A DNA stretch of 64,000 nucleotides, from the NCBI GenBank assembly GCA_963708675.1, contig CAVPTO010000003.1:2170001-2234000 (forward strand), read 5' to 3'. The translations under genes and the position numbers were made by a program. This DNA comes from DATAXP01 sp963708675. Its GTDB lineage: Bacteria; Planctomycetota; Planctomycetia; Pirellulales; PNKZ01. The notes beneath the pieces are model-generated. The model was not told the DNA's origin and made no database searches. It saw only the letters and a program-made list of their open reading frames with translations. Positions 45,853 to 54,171 of the stretch are shown piece after piece; position 1 is the first letter of the stretch, and each line of letters starts with the position of its first letter.

Positions 45853-46158
45853 ACTGCTACCCCGAAGAACCGCTTCGATATCGCACCCCAGGCGTCGCAT
45901 GAAAGGTGTCGCGTGGCCAATCACATTGAGTCGTAAATCATTGTAGCCGTCGCGGGGGAGACTTTCCGTTGGGCTGCTTTATCGGGGTTGTGAGTCGCGT
46001 TTTGGCAGGTTCGCGACAAACCCCGCCTCCCTTCGGGTTATGTAATGCCAGCGGACGTTACCTTTCGGACATCTTGCGCGTCAAAGTTTGCCTGGCTCAT
46101 ACTTTGCAACGTAATGCAAGCTGAGGCCAAGAGGCCGAACCTTTTAGGGAGGCTTGCC
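45853..46158. other. Divergent promoter region, no gene
   Basis: 306 bases between divergent start codons. It includes an imperfect inverted sequence around GGGGTTTGTCGCGAACC/GTTCGCGACAAACCCC (about 46007-46024 on its plus strand) and AT-richer DNA at 46060-46120. No convincing -35/-10 pair or coding potential. Confidence 0.45.
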
Positions 46159-47532
46159 ATGAGAGCGAACATCTTCAAGAAACTAACCACGGCCCTGGCG
46201 GTCGTGTTGATCGGCATGACGTCGTTCAGTTCCAACGTATGGGCGCACGGCGGCGGAGGCGGAGGCCACGGCGGTGGCGGCGGACATGGAGGCGGTGGTC
46301 ACGGGGGTGGCGGACGCGGCGGCGGTGGAGGGTATCACGGCGGAGGAGGAGGCGGCGGATACCGAGGTGGCATGAGTGGCGGTATGAGCGCTGGTGCGAG
46401 CCGAGGCGGAATGAGCGGCGGTGCTCGTGGCGCGGTGGGATCGTCCGCGATGGGCGGGGCGGGTCGCAGTTCCGCGGCCGGCAGCAACAGTTTCGTCGGT
46501 CGACATATCGGAACGACCGGCGGCATGAGCGCCGCAGGACGCAGCGGTTCGTTGAACGGCGGCTCATTCAATGGCGGTCGAGGCGGCAGTTTCAGCCAAA
46601 ACCATTTCAATAACGCCAACTACGCTAACCGTGGCGGCATCGGCGGAGGATATGGCGGCTACGGTGGCTATGGTCGTGGAGGTTATGGCCTCGGTGGCTA
46701 TGGCGGATATGGTGGCCTTGGTTACGGCGGTCTCGGTTATGGTGGCCTCGGCTATGGTGGGTTCGGATACGGCTATGGCTCACCCTTCGGCATTTTCGGC
46801 CTAGGTCTCGGTTTGGGATACGGACTCGGCGGATACGGTGGCTATGGCGGGTATGGAGGCTACGGTGGCTACGGCGGCGGTTATGGTGGTGGATACGGTG
46901 GCTATGGCGGATACGGCAACGGCTATTCGTACATGCCAGCCAGCACCACCACGGCGACGCCTTCGAATGCTCTCGTCTCGCCGGCGACTGGCTCGTCAAC
47001 CGACTACTTGGCTCAAGGCGAAGCCGACTTCCGTGCCGGCCAGTACCAGGCGGCTGTGCGTGACTTCCAGCATGGCATCGTCGACAACCAGAACGGCGGC
47101 GTGATGCTGCTGCTCGGCCAGTCGTTGTTCGCAGCGGGCCAATATCCCGAAGCGGCCGGCGCCACGCAGATGGCCATGCAGATGTTGCCACAAAGCGAAT
47201 GGGGAACTGTCGTGCAGCACTACACTGAGTTGTACAGCAGCAATCAGGCTTACACCGATCAGCTTCGTGGTTTGGAAGCCGCAAGCGAGGCCAAGCCCGA
47301 CAGCGTGGCGCTCCACTTCTTGTTGGGATACCACTACGGCTATCTCGGCTATCCAACCCAGGCCGTCAAGCAACTCGACAAGGCGCTGGCGATCAATCCG
47401 AAGGACATCGGAGCCGTGCAGCTTCGCAACCTGTTCGGTGCGAAGCTCGGCATGCCGGCGCTCGAGGTTCCGAGTCTGCCGTCATCGACTGGCCCGACAT
47501 CGGTTGCACCGACACCCGGAGCGCAGAGCTAG
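46159..47532 (+). CDS. Exported glycine-rich protein with C-terminal TPR domain
   Basis: 457 residues from ATG 46159 with AGGGAGG upstream. Signal peptide TTALAVVLIGMTSFSSNVWA. Residues about 30-90 are His/Gly-rich (GGGGGHGGGGHGGGGRGG), residues about 90-170 Gly/Ser/Met-rich (GGMSGGMSAGASRGGMSGGA), residues about 170-260 Gly/Tyr repeats (YGGYGGYGRGGYGLGGYGG). After a Thr/Ser linker, residues about 285-440 form TPR-type helices (YLAQGEADFRAGQYQAAVRD, MLLLGQSLFAAGQYPEAAGA, LHFLLGYHYGYLGYPTQAVK). Likely surface or periplasmic; the His/Gly part could bind metal. A terminator follows. Confidence 0.85.
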   Translation: MRANIFKKLTTALAVVLIGMTSFSSNVWAHGGGGGGHGGGGGHGGGGHGGGGRGGGGGYHGGGGGGGYRGGMSGGMSAGASRGGMSGGARGAVGSSAMGGAGRSSAAGSNSFVGRHIGTTGGMSAAGRSGSLNGGSFNGGRGGSFSQNHFNNANYANRGGIGGGYGGYGGYGRGGYGLGGYGGYGGLGYGGLGYGGLGYGGFGYGYGSPFGIFGLGLGLGYGLGGYGGYGGYGGYGGYGGGYGGGYGGYGGYGNGYSYMPASTTTATPSNALVSPATGSSTDYLAQGEADFRAGQYQAAVRDFQHGIVDNQNGGVMLLLGQSLFAAGQYPEAAGATQMAMQMLPQSEWGTVVQHYTELYSSNQAYTDQLRGLEAASEAKPDSVALHFLLGYHYGYLGYPTQAVKQLDKALAINPKDIGAVQLRNLFGAKLGMPALEVPSLPSSTGPTSVAPTPGAQS

Positions 47533-47555
47533 GCAATTCGTTTGTCTCATCGCAG

Positions 47556-47596
47556 AAGCCCGGAAGATTGCCTCATCGGCCCTTCCGGGCTTTTTT
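47556..47596 (+). terminator. Rho-independent terminator after the Gly-rich/TPR gene
   Basis: AAGCCCGGAAG pairs with CTTCCGGGCTT (11 bp) around a 15-base loop, followed by a T-run. Confidence 0.9.
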
Positions 47597-47688
47597 GTTT
47601 TGCCACAGTCGACGCAACGCTCGTCTTAGATAAGACTGGAAGCCGCTCGCGCTCGGCTTACCCTTGTTCTCGCATCGAATGAGACATC

Positions 47689-49170
47689 ATGCACGCATCA
47701 CGCCATCATTCATTCCATCGATTTGCAGCCTTCGCTTTCGTAGAAGTGGCGCTCTGTCTCGTATTTTCGTTGATAGGCGAAGTTCGAGCGCAAGGCACGC
47801 GCCCCCCGAACGTCGTCATCGTTCTCGCGGACGACCTGGGCTGGAGCGACCTCAGCTGCTACGGCGCTGACTTGCACGAGACGCCGAATCTCGATCGGCT
47901 GGCGTCGCAGGGGGTGCGGTTCACGAACGCCTACGCCGCTTCGAGCGTTTGCACGCCAACGCGAGCGGCGCTGATGACCGGCAAGCATCCCGCCCGGCTG
48001 GGCATGACGACTTGGGCCGAGGCGGCCGAGAATCCGCCGAAGCCGAAACGTGTCATTCCACCGGTGTCGGGGCATAACCTTCCGCACGAAGAGATTTCAC
48101 TTGCGACGCATCTGCACAACGCGGGTTATCTGACGGCGCTGGTCGGCAAATGGCATCTTGGCGACGCAGTGCACTACCCCGAGACACACGGATTCGACGT
48201 GAACATCGGCGGCACGCTGTGGGGAGCGCCGCAGACGTTCTTCTATCCGTATCGCGGCGTGGGCCGGTTCGGCAGCGAGTATCGCTACATCCCGCACTTG
48301 GAGTTCGGCAAGGAAGGGGAATACCTGACCGATCGGCTCACCGACGAAGCGCTGGCAGTGATCGACCGTGCGGGCGATCGGCCGTTCTTCTTGTACCTGC
48401 CGCATCATGCGCCGCACACGCCGATCGAAGCCAAGCCCGACGACGTGCTGCACTTCGAGCAGAAGCTCTCTTCGGGCATAAACCACGCCAACGCAACGTA
48501 TGCTGCGATGGTGAGGAGCCTCGACGAAAGCGTTGGCCGCGTGATGGCCAAGCTCGACGAACGTGGCCTTACCGACAACACGTTGTTCATCTTCACGAGC
48601 GACAACGGCGGCTATATCGGCAGGCAGCGTGATCAGAAGATTCCCGTGACGAACAACGCTCCGCTTCGATCGGGCAAAGGCGCGTTGTACGAAGGGGGCA
48701 TTCGCGTGCCGCTCATCGTTCGCTCACCGGGATGCAAGCCGGCCACTTCGCAGCAACCGGTGGTGACGAACGATCTGTTCTTCACCGTTCTCGACGCGGC
48801 CGGCATCGCGCCGCCCGCCGACGTTCCGCGCGATGGCTTGAGTTTGGCCGCAACACTCAAGTCGTCGACGAAACTCGATCGCGACGCGCTCTACTTCCAC
48901 TATCCGCATTACTACGAGACCACGAGCCCGGTGAGCGCCGTACGTTCAGGCGATTGGAAGCTGCTCGAATACTTCGAGGACGATCATGTGGAGCTGTACG
49001 ACCTTGGCAAGGATCTCGGCGAGCAAAACGATCTCGCATCGAGCATGCCCGACCGCGCCGAGTCCTTGCGCAAGCAACTCCACACCTGGCGCGAATCGGT
49101 CGGCGCACGCGTGCCCGTGCCGAATCCCGACTTCAAAGAGCCGAAAGTCCCCGCGAAAGCGCGGAGTTAA
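47689..49170 (+). CDS. Secreted formylglycine-dependent arylsulfatase
   Basis: 493 residues from ATG 47689; signal peptide about 35 residues long (FVEVALCLVFSLIGEVRAQG). Opening PPNVVIVLADDLGWSDLSCY holds the Asp pair for Ca. The sulfatase signature is SSVCTPTRAALMTGKHPARL; Cys88 in C-T-P-T-R is the residue converted to formylglycine. Further metal/active-site parts: LVGKWHLGD, PFFLYLPHHAPHTPIEAKPD and IFTSDNGGYIGR. It removes sulfate from (probably algal) glycans or other sulfate esters. A maturase is not seen in the window. Overlaps the convergent STN-like gene by 4 bases. Confidence 0.95.
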   Translation: MHASRHHSFHRFAAFAFVEVALCLVFSLIGEVRAQGTRPPNVVIVLADDLGWSDLSCYGADLHETPNLDRLASQGVRFTNAYAASSVCTPTRAALMTGKHPARLGMTTWAEAAENPPKPKRVIPPVSGHNLPHEEISLATHLHNAGYLTALVGKWHLGDAVHYPETHGFDVNIGGTLWGAPQTFFYPYRGVGRFGSEYRYIPHLEFGKEGEYLTDRLTDEALAVIDRAGDRPFFLYLPHHAPHTPIEAKPDDVLHFEQKLSSGINHANATYAAMVRSLDESVGRVMAKLDERGLTDNTLFIFTSDNGGYIGRQRDQKIPVTNNAPLRSGKGALYEGGIRVPLIVRSPGCKPATSQQPVVTNDLFFTVLDAAGIAPPADVPRDGLSLAATLKSSTKLDRDALYFHYPHYYETTSPVSAVRSGDWKLLEYFEDDHVELYDLGKDLGEQNDLASSMPDRAESLRKQLHTWRESVGARVPVPNPDFKEPKVPAKARS

Positions 49171-49859
49171 TCGCTGCTCGTCGTTCCGTCCGTCATGTCG
49201 CGCGCAATGCGAAGCGTAGCGAGCAATCCCTCGATTCGTTCGTGATTTTCGCCGCTCGTTGTGATTAGGAGTGATTTCGCCATCGGCGCCATCCTGATCA
49301 TTCCGTGCCCTCCAAATTCGGCCCATTCGGCAGGCGAAACGGTGCTCGTAATGATTTCGCACATATTGCTATAGTCTTCAGTCCCTATTTCAAGGTCGTC
49401 GCTCACAAGGTCGCATACTGGGTAAACACGAAGATCGCCGAATACCAGCGACGACGACTTCAGAGTGATTAACAGAATTTCATCGCCAACGACATACGTC
49501 AGCTCCAATCGCCTCAAGAGGTGCTTGAGCGACGAGCGCAACGAGAGATTTTGAAGATGGGCAGTAATCGGCACGTCGGTGCCAATCGCTGCTTCTTCGA
49601 AAGCTCGACGATCGAGTTGGATTTCGAGCTCATGCTTTATGCGCAAAAAATCAATCACGTCGACAAGCGGCGTTTCGATGAACTCCATTTCCGTCTGCTC
49701 ATCAAGCTTCGTCTGAATGTAGTCGAACTTGTCGGCGTGCATTGTCGGCAGGCCTCGCGATGACACATGCTCCGCATCGCACGGCGGTGCGCCGTTCACA
49801 TCGCCCACTATTCCCCACAACGCGACCGCGACGCCCACTAACACCATGACCATTTTCAT
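49167..49859 (-). CDS. Exported protein with STN/secretin-N-like domain
   Basis: 230 residues from ATG 49859, which has GAGGAG seven bases upstream. Signal peptide VMVLVGVAVALWGIVGDVNG. Residues about 60-130 (ETPLVDVIDFLRIKHELEIQ, LDRRAFEEAAIGTDVPITAH, LQNLSLRSSLKHLLRRLELT, YVVGDEILLIT) follow the STN pattern found at the start of secretins and TonB receptors. YPVCDLV then leads to a second small domain (about 150-225) with MIRMAPMAKSLLITTSGENH, resembling a secretin N1-type KH fold. No beta-barrel. Such short STN proteins are frequent in planctomycetes; role unknown. The four bases TTAA form both convergent stops. Confidence 0.72.
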   Translation of the reverse strand: MKMVMVLVGVAVALWGIVGDVNGAPPCDAEHVSSRGLPTMHADKFDYIQTKLDEQTEMEFIETPLVDVIDFLRIKHELEIQLDRRAFEEAAIGTDVPITAHLQNLSLRSSLKHLLRRLELTYVVGDEILLITLKSSSLVFGDLRVYPVCDLVSDDLEIGTEDYSNMCEIITSTVSPAEWAEFGGHGMIRMAPMAKSLLITTSGENHERIEGLLATLRIARDMTDGTTSSD

Positions 49860-49927
49860 GACGACTCTCCTCAAAAAGAGATCACGGCCTCTGTTTCCGC
49901 TACACGTCGCCTCGACGCTACTACTAA

Positions 49928-50056
49928 ACCCCTCTCCCTTCGGGAGAGGGTGGCGGCGTAGCAGCCGGGTGAGGGCGGGTTGAAGTGGAAGGCAGTCTCC
50001 AACTCAACCCGCCCTCATCCGCCGCTTTGCGGCACCTTCTCCCAAAGGGAGAAGGA
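49928..50056. repeat. Repeat family B, copy 4 (full length)
   Basis: CCCCTCTCCCTTCGGGAGAG ... CAGCCGGGTGAGGGCGGGTT, then CAACCCGCCCTCATCCGCCG ... CACCTTCTCCCAAAGGGAGA AGG. Between divergent-to-tandem genes on the minus strand. Confidence 0.9.
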
Positions 50057-50078
50057 TTTCGCAAATCGCCGTACTCAA

Positions 50079-50684
50079 CTACTTCCGCTGAATCACTGCC
50101 AGCCACGCCTTCGGCCCACCGGGGCTGAATCGCAATTCGCCGGTGTCATCGACGACCTCGAAACGTCGCGGCTCGATGCGCTCGACGTTCCATCCGTTGG
50201 CAAAGCTCGATCGTATCTCCGCTTGCGTCACGCGTCGCGGACCGTCGGTGCCGGGCTCCTCGTCCGAGAAGCACAGTATCACGAGCCGCCCACCGATGCG
50301 CAGCCGCTTCGAAAGTTCTTCGACGAACTTCGGTCGCTCGTCGTCGCTGAAGGTGTGGAACAGTCCGCAGTCGATGATCGTGTCGAACTGCCGGCCTAGC
50401 TCGGTGAGCTTCAACGCATTGCCGACGACGAACGTCGCTTTGAGGCCACGCTTGTCGGCCTTCGTGCGTGCGCGGCCGATCGCCGCCGGCACGAAGTCGA
50501 GCCCCCACGCCTCGTGACCTTTTTCGGCCAGGTACATGACGTTCTCACCCGTCCCGCAACCGACATCGAGCACGCTGCCTTGAATCTCGCCTGCCTCGGC
50601 CGCCTCGATCACGGCCTTCTGCGGCCGCGGAATGTCCCACGGCGCTTGTCCCTGGTACATCTGCTCGAACATCTGGCGTTCCAT
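50079..50684 (-). CDS. Class I SAM-dependent methyltransferase
   Basis: 201 residues. ERQMFEQMYQGQAPWDIPRP is the family's usual opening. SAM loop SVLDVGCGTGENVMYLAEKG, acidic end LDFVPAAIGRARTKA, FVVGNALKLTELGRQFDTII and the post-loop LRIGGRLVILCFSDEEPGTD. Of the thiopurine-methyltransferase-like/methyltransferase_25 kind; substrate not deducible. ATG 50684 with GAGG-type purines about 9 bases upstream. Cytoplasmic. Divergent from DUF1080. Confidence 0.85.
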   Translation of the reverse strand: MERQMFEQMYQGQAPWDIPRPQKAVIEAAEAGEIQGSVLDVGCGTGENVMYLAEKGHEAWGLDFVPAAIGRARTKADKRGLKATFVVGNALKLTELGRQFDTIIDCGLFHTFSDDERPKFVEELSKRLRIGGRLVILCFSDEEPGTDGPRRVTQAEIRSSFANGWNVERIEPRRFEVVDDTGELRFSPGGPKAWLAVIQRK

Positions 50685-50848
50685 CGCGGTGCGTCCTCTT
50701 TGTGACGTCGAGAAGGTTGAGACTCAAGATGCCCATTGCGCGTCGCCGCGCCCGCATCATACCACCCTTGCGTGGAGCGTGGTGACGGGCCTGTGCGGAA
50801 CTTACAATGTACCGCTCCCGCCTCGCCTCCTTCCGCGGAGTATCAACG

Positions 50849-51586
50849 ATGCCACGGTCCCCGGCGTGCTTTGCATTTCTTGTTGCGATGATTGTCGCGC
50901 ACCCTTTAATCGCGGCCGACACTGCGGGGTTCACTCCGCTGTTCAACGGCAAGGACTTGTCGGGTTGGAAGATTCCCGAAGGCGACAACGGCCACTGGCG
51001 CGTCGTCGATGGCGTGATCGATTACGACGCGCTCAGCGAAGCCAGTGGCGACAAAAATCTTTGGACCGAGCGGGAGTTCGGTGACTTCACGTTGATGGCC
51101 GATTGGCGCATCACGGCGACGCCGTGCGAGACATATCCCGTGCCGATCGTGAAGCCCGACGGTTCGCACAAGCTCGGGCCCGATGGTCAGGAAATCAAGC
51201 TGATGATGCCGACAGCCGACTCGGGCATCTATCTGCGAGGCTACCCTCACGCACAAATCAACATTTGGTGCTGGCCCATCGGCTCGGGTGAGGTGTACAG
51301 CTATCGCATGGACAAGAAGATGCCGCCTGAGGTGCGTGCCGGCGTGACGCCGAAGGTGATGGCCGACCGCGACATCGGGCAGTGGAACACGTTCGAGATC
51401 ACGATGCGCGGCGATCGGCTGCGGGTGGTGCTCAACGACGTGACCGTGATCGATGGCGTGTCGCTGCCGGGCATTCCGCAGCGCGGGCCGTTGGCGCTGC
51501 AACATCACGGAACGTTGAAGGACGGCCTATGGCAAAGCCCACCGTCGATCGTGCAGTTTCGGAACATCGCGATTAAGGAGCTTTAA
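50849..51586 (+). CDS. Secreted DUF1080 protein
   Basis: 245 residues from ATG 50849, with GGAG 9 bases upstream. Signal peptide ACFAFLVAMIVAHPLIAADT. Domain opening GFTPLFNGKDLSGWKIPEGD is typical DUF1080; RVVDGVIDYD, FTLMADWRITA, ADSGIYLRGYPHAQINIW (the SGI-RG strand) and LRVVLNDVTVID complete the fold; GPLALQHHG is the standard late motif. Contains a Cys/Trp-rich insert. A jelly-roll glycoside-active or binding protein outside the cytoplasm. Different subfamily from the one at 10167. Confidence 0.9.
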   Translation: MPRSPACFAFLVAMIVAHPLIAADTAGFTPLFNGKDLSGWKIPEGDNGHWRVVDGVIDYDALSEASGDKNLWTEREFGDFTLMADWRITATPCETYPVPIVKPDGSHKLGPDGQEIKLMMPTADSGIYLRGYPHAQINIWCWPIGSGEVYSYRMDKKMPPEVRAGVTPKVMADRDIGQWNTFEITMRGDRLRVVLNDVTVIDGVSLPGIPQRGPLALQHHGTLKDGLWQSPPSIVQFRNIAIKEL

Positions 51587-51587
51587 C

Positions 51588-51717
51588 AACCCTCGCCCCT
51601 TGCGGGAGAGGGTGGCTCGTCGGCCGCAGGCGGACGAGCCGGGTGAGGGGTCGGAAGTTTGTACCCGCCTCACACCCCTCACCCCTGCCCCTCTCCCGCA
51701 AGGGGAGAGGGGTTCAA
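51588..51717. repeat. Repeat family B, copy 5
   Basis: CTCGCCCCTTGCGGGAGAGG ... GGCCGCAGGCGGACGAGCCG GGTGAGGGG, then CACCCCTCACCCCTGCCCCT CTCCCGCAAGGGGAGAGGGG. Between DUF1080 and the ceramidase-like gene, same strand. Confidence 0.9.
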
Positions 51718-51732
51718 ACATCGCAACCCCAC

Positions 51733-53184
51733 ATGAGATCAACTGTCGTGCGATTTATCATTACACTTCTCCTCGTAGCCCTGCTTTCGAACCTCGCCTT
51801 CGCCGCGCCGAACGAGAAAGTCTTTCGTGCCGGCGCGTTCGCGATGGACATTTTGCCGACGCAGTTTCCGGTGCGCGTGAATGGCGGCATGCAAGATCGT
51901 GAAACCTCAAGCGTTCACGATCCTCTGCACGCGCGCTGCCTGGTGCTCGACGACGGAACGACAAAGATCGCGATCGTCGTGTGCGACAGCTGCATGATCC
52001 CGCGCGAGATACTCGACGATGCCAAGCAGCTCGCGCAGCAGACGACGGGAATTCCTACCAGTCGCATCCTTATTTCTGCGACGCACACACACTCGGCTGT
52101 TGCCGTGGGAAGCGTCTTTCAGACCGACGCCGAGCCCGAGTATCAGAAATACATGGCGCAGCAGATTGCCAAAGGCATCCAAAAGGCGAACGCCCAGCTC
52201 GAGCCCGCACGCATCGGCTGGGCGGTCGGCAGCGATCCGACGCAGGTCTTCAACCGCCGCTGGCACATGAAGCCGGGAACTGCGCTGCCCGACCCGTTCG
52301 GCAAAGAAGACAAAGTGAAGATGAACCCCGGCATTCAGAATGCCGCGCTCGACAAGCCGGCCGGGCCCATCGATCCCGAGGTGCCGATCATTTCGGTCAT
52401 CGCCCGCGATGGACGACCGATCGCGCTGTTGGCGAATTACTCATTGCACTACGTCGGCGGATGGCCCGCGCTGTCGGCCGACTACTTTGGCGCGTTCGCC
52501 GAGCGGATTAAGCAACTGCTTAATGCCGAGAACGCGCAGCCCGCGTTCGTTGGCATCATGAGCAACGGCACGAGCGGCGACATCAACAACATCAACTTCG
52601 CCGGCCCGCCGGTCGATCGCGCTGCTGCGGCGAACAAGAACGAGGCCGTCGCCGACAGCGTCGCGCAGGCGGCGCTCGCTGCTTGGAAGACAATCGAACA
52701 TCGCGACTGGGTCGAGTTGAAAATGGCCGAGCGCGAGATCGAGCTCGGCGTGCGATTGCCCAGCGCCGCCGATATTGCCTATGCCAAGGCGATTCTCGAC
52801 AAGGCCGGCTATGAAGGCGAGAGCACTCGCAAGCCGCTCAAAGAGCGTCACGAGATTTACGCTCGCGAAACGGTGCTTCTGGCAGAGTATCCACCGACCG
52901 TCAAGGCGAAACTGCAGGCGATCCGCATCGGCCCCGTTGGCATCGTCACCACGCCGTGCGAAACGTTTGTCGAGATCGGCCTGGCCATCAAGAAGAACAG
53001 CCCATTGAAGCCGACGTTCACGATCGAGTTAGCCAACGGCTACAACGGCTACCTGCCGACGCCCGAGCAGCACGAGCTCGGCGGTTATGAGACGTGGCGT
53101 GCCCGCAGCAGTTACTTGGAAAAAGACGCGTCGAACAAAATCTACGTGATGCTGATGCAATTGCTCGCCGAGGTCACAAAGTAG
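51733..53184 (+). CDS. Exported neutral/alkaline ceramidase-like hydrolase
   Basis: 483 residues from ATG 51733. Signal peptide RFIITLLLVALLSNLAFAAP. Family signature: VFRAGAFAMDILPTQFPVRV, LHARCLVLDDGTTKIAIVVC D, LISATHTHSAVAVGS (Zn His pair HTHS), LLANYSLHYVGGWPALSADY F (third His) and MSNGTSGDINNINF (nucleophile loop NGTSGDIN). The C-terminal ceramidase domain is abbreviated. In planctomycetes this family is large and substrate is unclear; real ceramidase activity is doubtful. The open frame upstream of the start passes through repeat family B and is not coding. Confidence 0.85.
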   Translation: MRSTVVRFIITLLLVALLSNLAFAAPNEKVFRAGAFAMDILPTQFPVRVNGGMQDRETSSVHDPLHARCLVLDDGTTKIAIVVCDSCMIPREILDDAKQLAQQTTGIPTSRILISATHTHSAVAVGSVFQTDAEPEYQKYMAQQIAKGIQKANAQLEPARIGWAVGSDPTQVFNRRWHMKPGTALPDPFGKEDKVKMNPGIQNAALDKPAGPIDPEVPIISVIARDGRPIALLANYSLHYVGGWPALSADYFGAFAERIKQLLNAENAQPAFVGIMSNGTSGDINNINFAGPPVDRAAAANKNEAVADSVAQAALAAWKTIEHRDWVELKMAEREIELGVRLPSAADIAYAKAILDKAGYEGESTRKPLKERHEIYARETVLLAEYPPTVKAKLQAIRIGPVGIVTTPCETFVEIGLAIKKNSPLKPTFTIELANGYNGYLPTPEQHELGGYETWRARSSYLEKDASNKIYVMLMQLLAEVTK

Positions 53185-53187
53185 GAA

Positions 53188-53267
53188 TTGGTTAGCCGCG
53201 ACGCGCCAGCGGAGCGCGTCGGGGTGGAACGCGTAACGCGCTCCGCTGGCGCGTCGCGGCTAACCAA
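53188..53267. repeat. Repeat family A, copy 3, supplying the tsaB stop codon
   Basis: TTGGTTAGCCGCGACGCGCC AGCGGAGCGCG and its exact inverse (31 bp) around GGGGTGGAACGCGTAA-like spacer. The minus-strand TAG at 53262-53260 (GGT TAG) within the right arm ends tsaB. Confidence 0.9.
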
Positions 53268-53934
53268 GTTTCTCTTCCGCGGCGCTGCGGCGAAGGTACT
53301 GCGGCGCTAACGTCCACAGATCGTCGCGCTGGCCGGCAGTCCACCGCTCGAAGCCAAGCAAGCCGACCGTGGCTGCGCGTGGCGACCAACACTCCGCGTC
53401 GGCGATCTGCACGTGCGACGGCACATGCGAGGCGAACTTATCAAGAGCCTGGCCGGTGACGACGACATTGGCGTCGAGCGTCGTTAACCATTGCTCGACG
53501 TCAACGATCGCCGCTTCGTCGATTGGCTCGACCATACCTGAGTCGGTTCGATGGTAACGTCGCGTGAAGACTTGCTGCCGTTGTGCGTCGATTACCACGG
53601 AAAGCGATCCATCGAACGGTGTCTGCCGGGCGATGCAGTCGAGCGTGTTGACGCCGATGACCTCGGCGCCGATCGCATACGCGAAGGCCTTGGCCGTCGT
53701 CACGCCCACGCGAAGGCCCGTGAACGAACCAGGCCCAACCGCAACCGCAAGGAGTTGCACGTCGCTCGGCTGCCATCCGACGCTCGACAGCAGGCTCTTC
53801 ATCGCGGGCGCTAGCGATTGGGCGCTGCGCTGCTTCGTGTCGAGCCGCGATTCGCTCAAACATTGGTTGCCATCACACGCCGCGACGCTGCCTGCCATGC
53901 CCATGGTTTCGATAGCGAGAATGCGTGGCGGCAT
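53260..53934 (-). CDS. tsaB: tRNA threonylcarbamoyladenosine biosynthesis protein TsaB
   Basis: Partner of TsaD in t6A37 formation on ANN-decoding tRNAs, cytoplasmic. 224 residues from ATG 53934; longer frame upstream lacks support. ASKHA-fold motifs: RILAIETMGMAGSVAACDGN, SAQSLAPAMKSLLSS, LLAVAVGPGSFTGLRVGVTT (the GPGSFTGLR signature) AKAFAYAIGAEVIGVNTLD, and VVIDAQRQQVFTRRYHR. Its stop codon comes from repeat family A, so the last residues (EEKLG) may differ from those of relatives. Divergent from the metallophosphoesterase. Confidence 0.93.
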   Translation of the reverse strand: MPPRILAIETMGMAGSVAACDGNQCLSESRLDTKQRSAQSLAPAMKSLLSSVGWQPSDVQLLAVAVGPGSFTGLRVGVTTAKAFAYAIGAEVIGVNTLDCIARQTPFDGSLSVVIDAQRQQVFTRRYHRTDSGMVEPIDEAAIVDVEQWLTTLDANVVVTGQALDKFASHVPSHVQIADAECWSPRAATVGLLGFERWTAGQRDDLWTLAPQYLRRSAAEEKLG

Positions 53935-53969
53935 GAACGGATGATTGTGCGATGCTGGCCAGGAAAACA

Positions 53970-54020
53970 TGAGTTTAGCCGCAACATGCATCAAGCGCTC
54001 GCCGCGCATCGAGGCTAAAG
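53970..54020. repeat. Repeat family A, degenerate copy 4
   Basis: GAGTTTAGCCGCAACATGCA TCAAGCGCTCGCCGCGCATC GAGGCTAAAGCGTC. It matches the 2282-2347 palindrome with several substitutions, so the palindrome is partly decayed. It lies in the divergent gap upstream of tsaB. Confidence 0.7.
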
Positions 54021-54171
54021 CGTCAAAACACCGGCCCCTTGACCGCCCACCTTTCGTAAACTTAGACTACAACATGAGTTGAAGCCCATTGGGCCCTGTA
54101 TTTGTTCGGGGCCTTGCGGTGGCGATGCGCGTCGGCGCGATACATGCGAAAAGGCGTGCGAAGGGCCTGAC

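Noticed and set aside
46243..46930. Tandem GGC/GGT-rich DNA as possible CRISPR or minisatellite
   Set aside because: It is in frame and encodes the Gly-rich part of an exported protein; no spacers of regular size.
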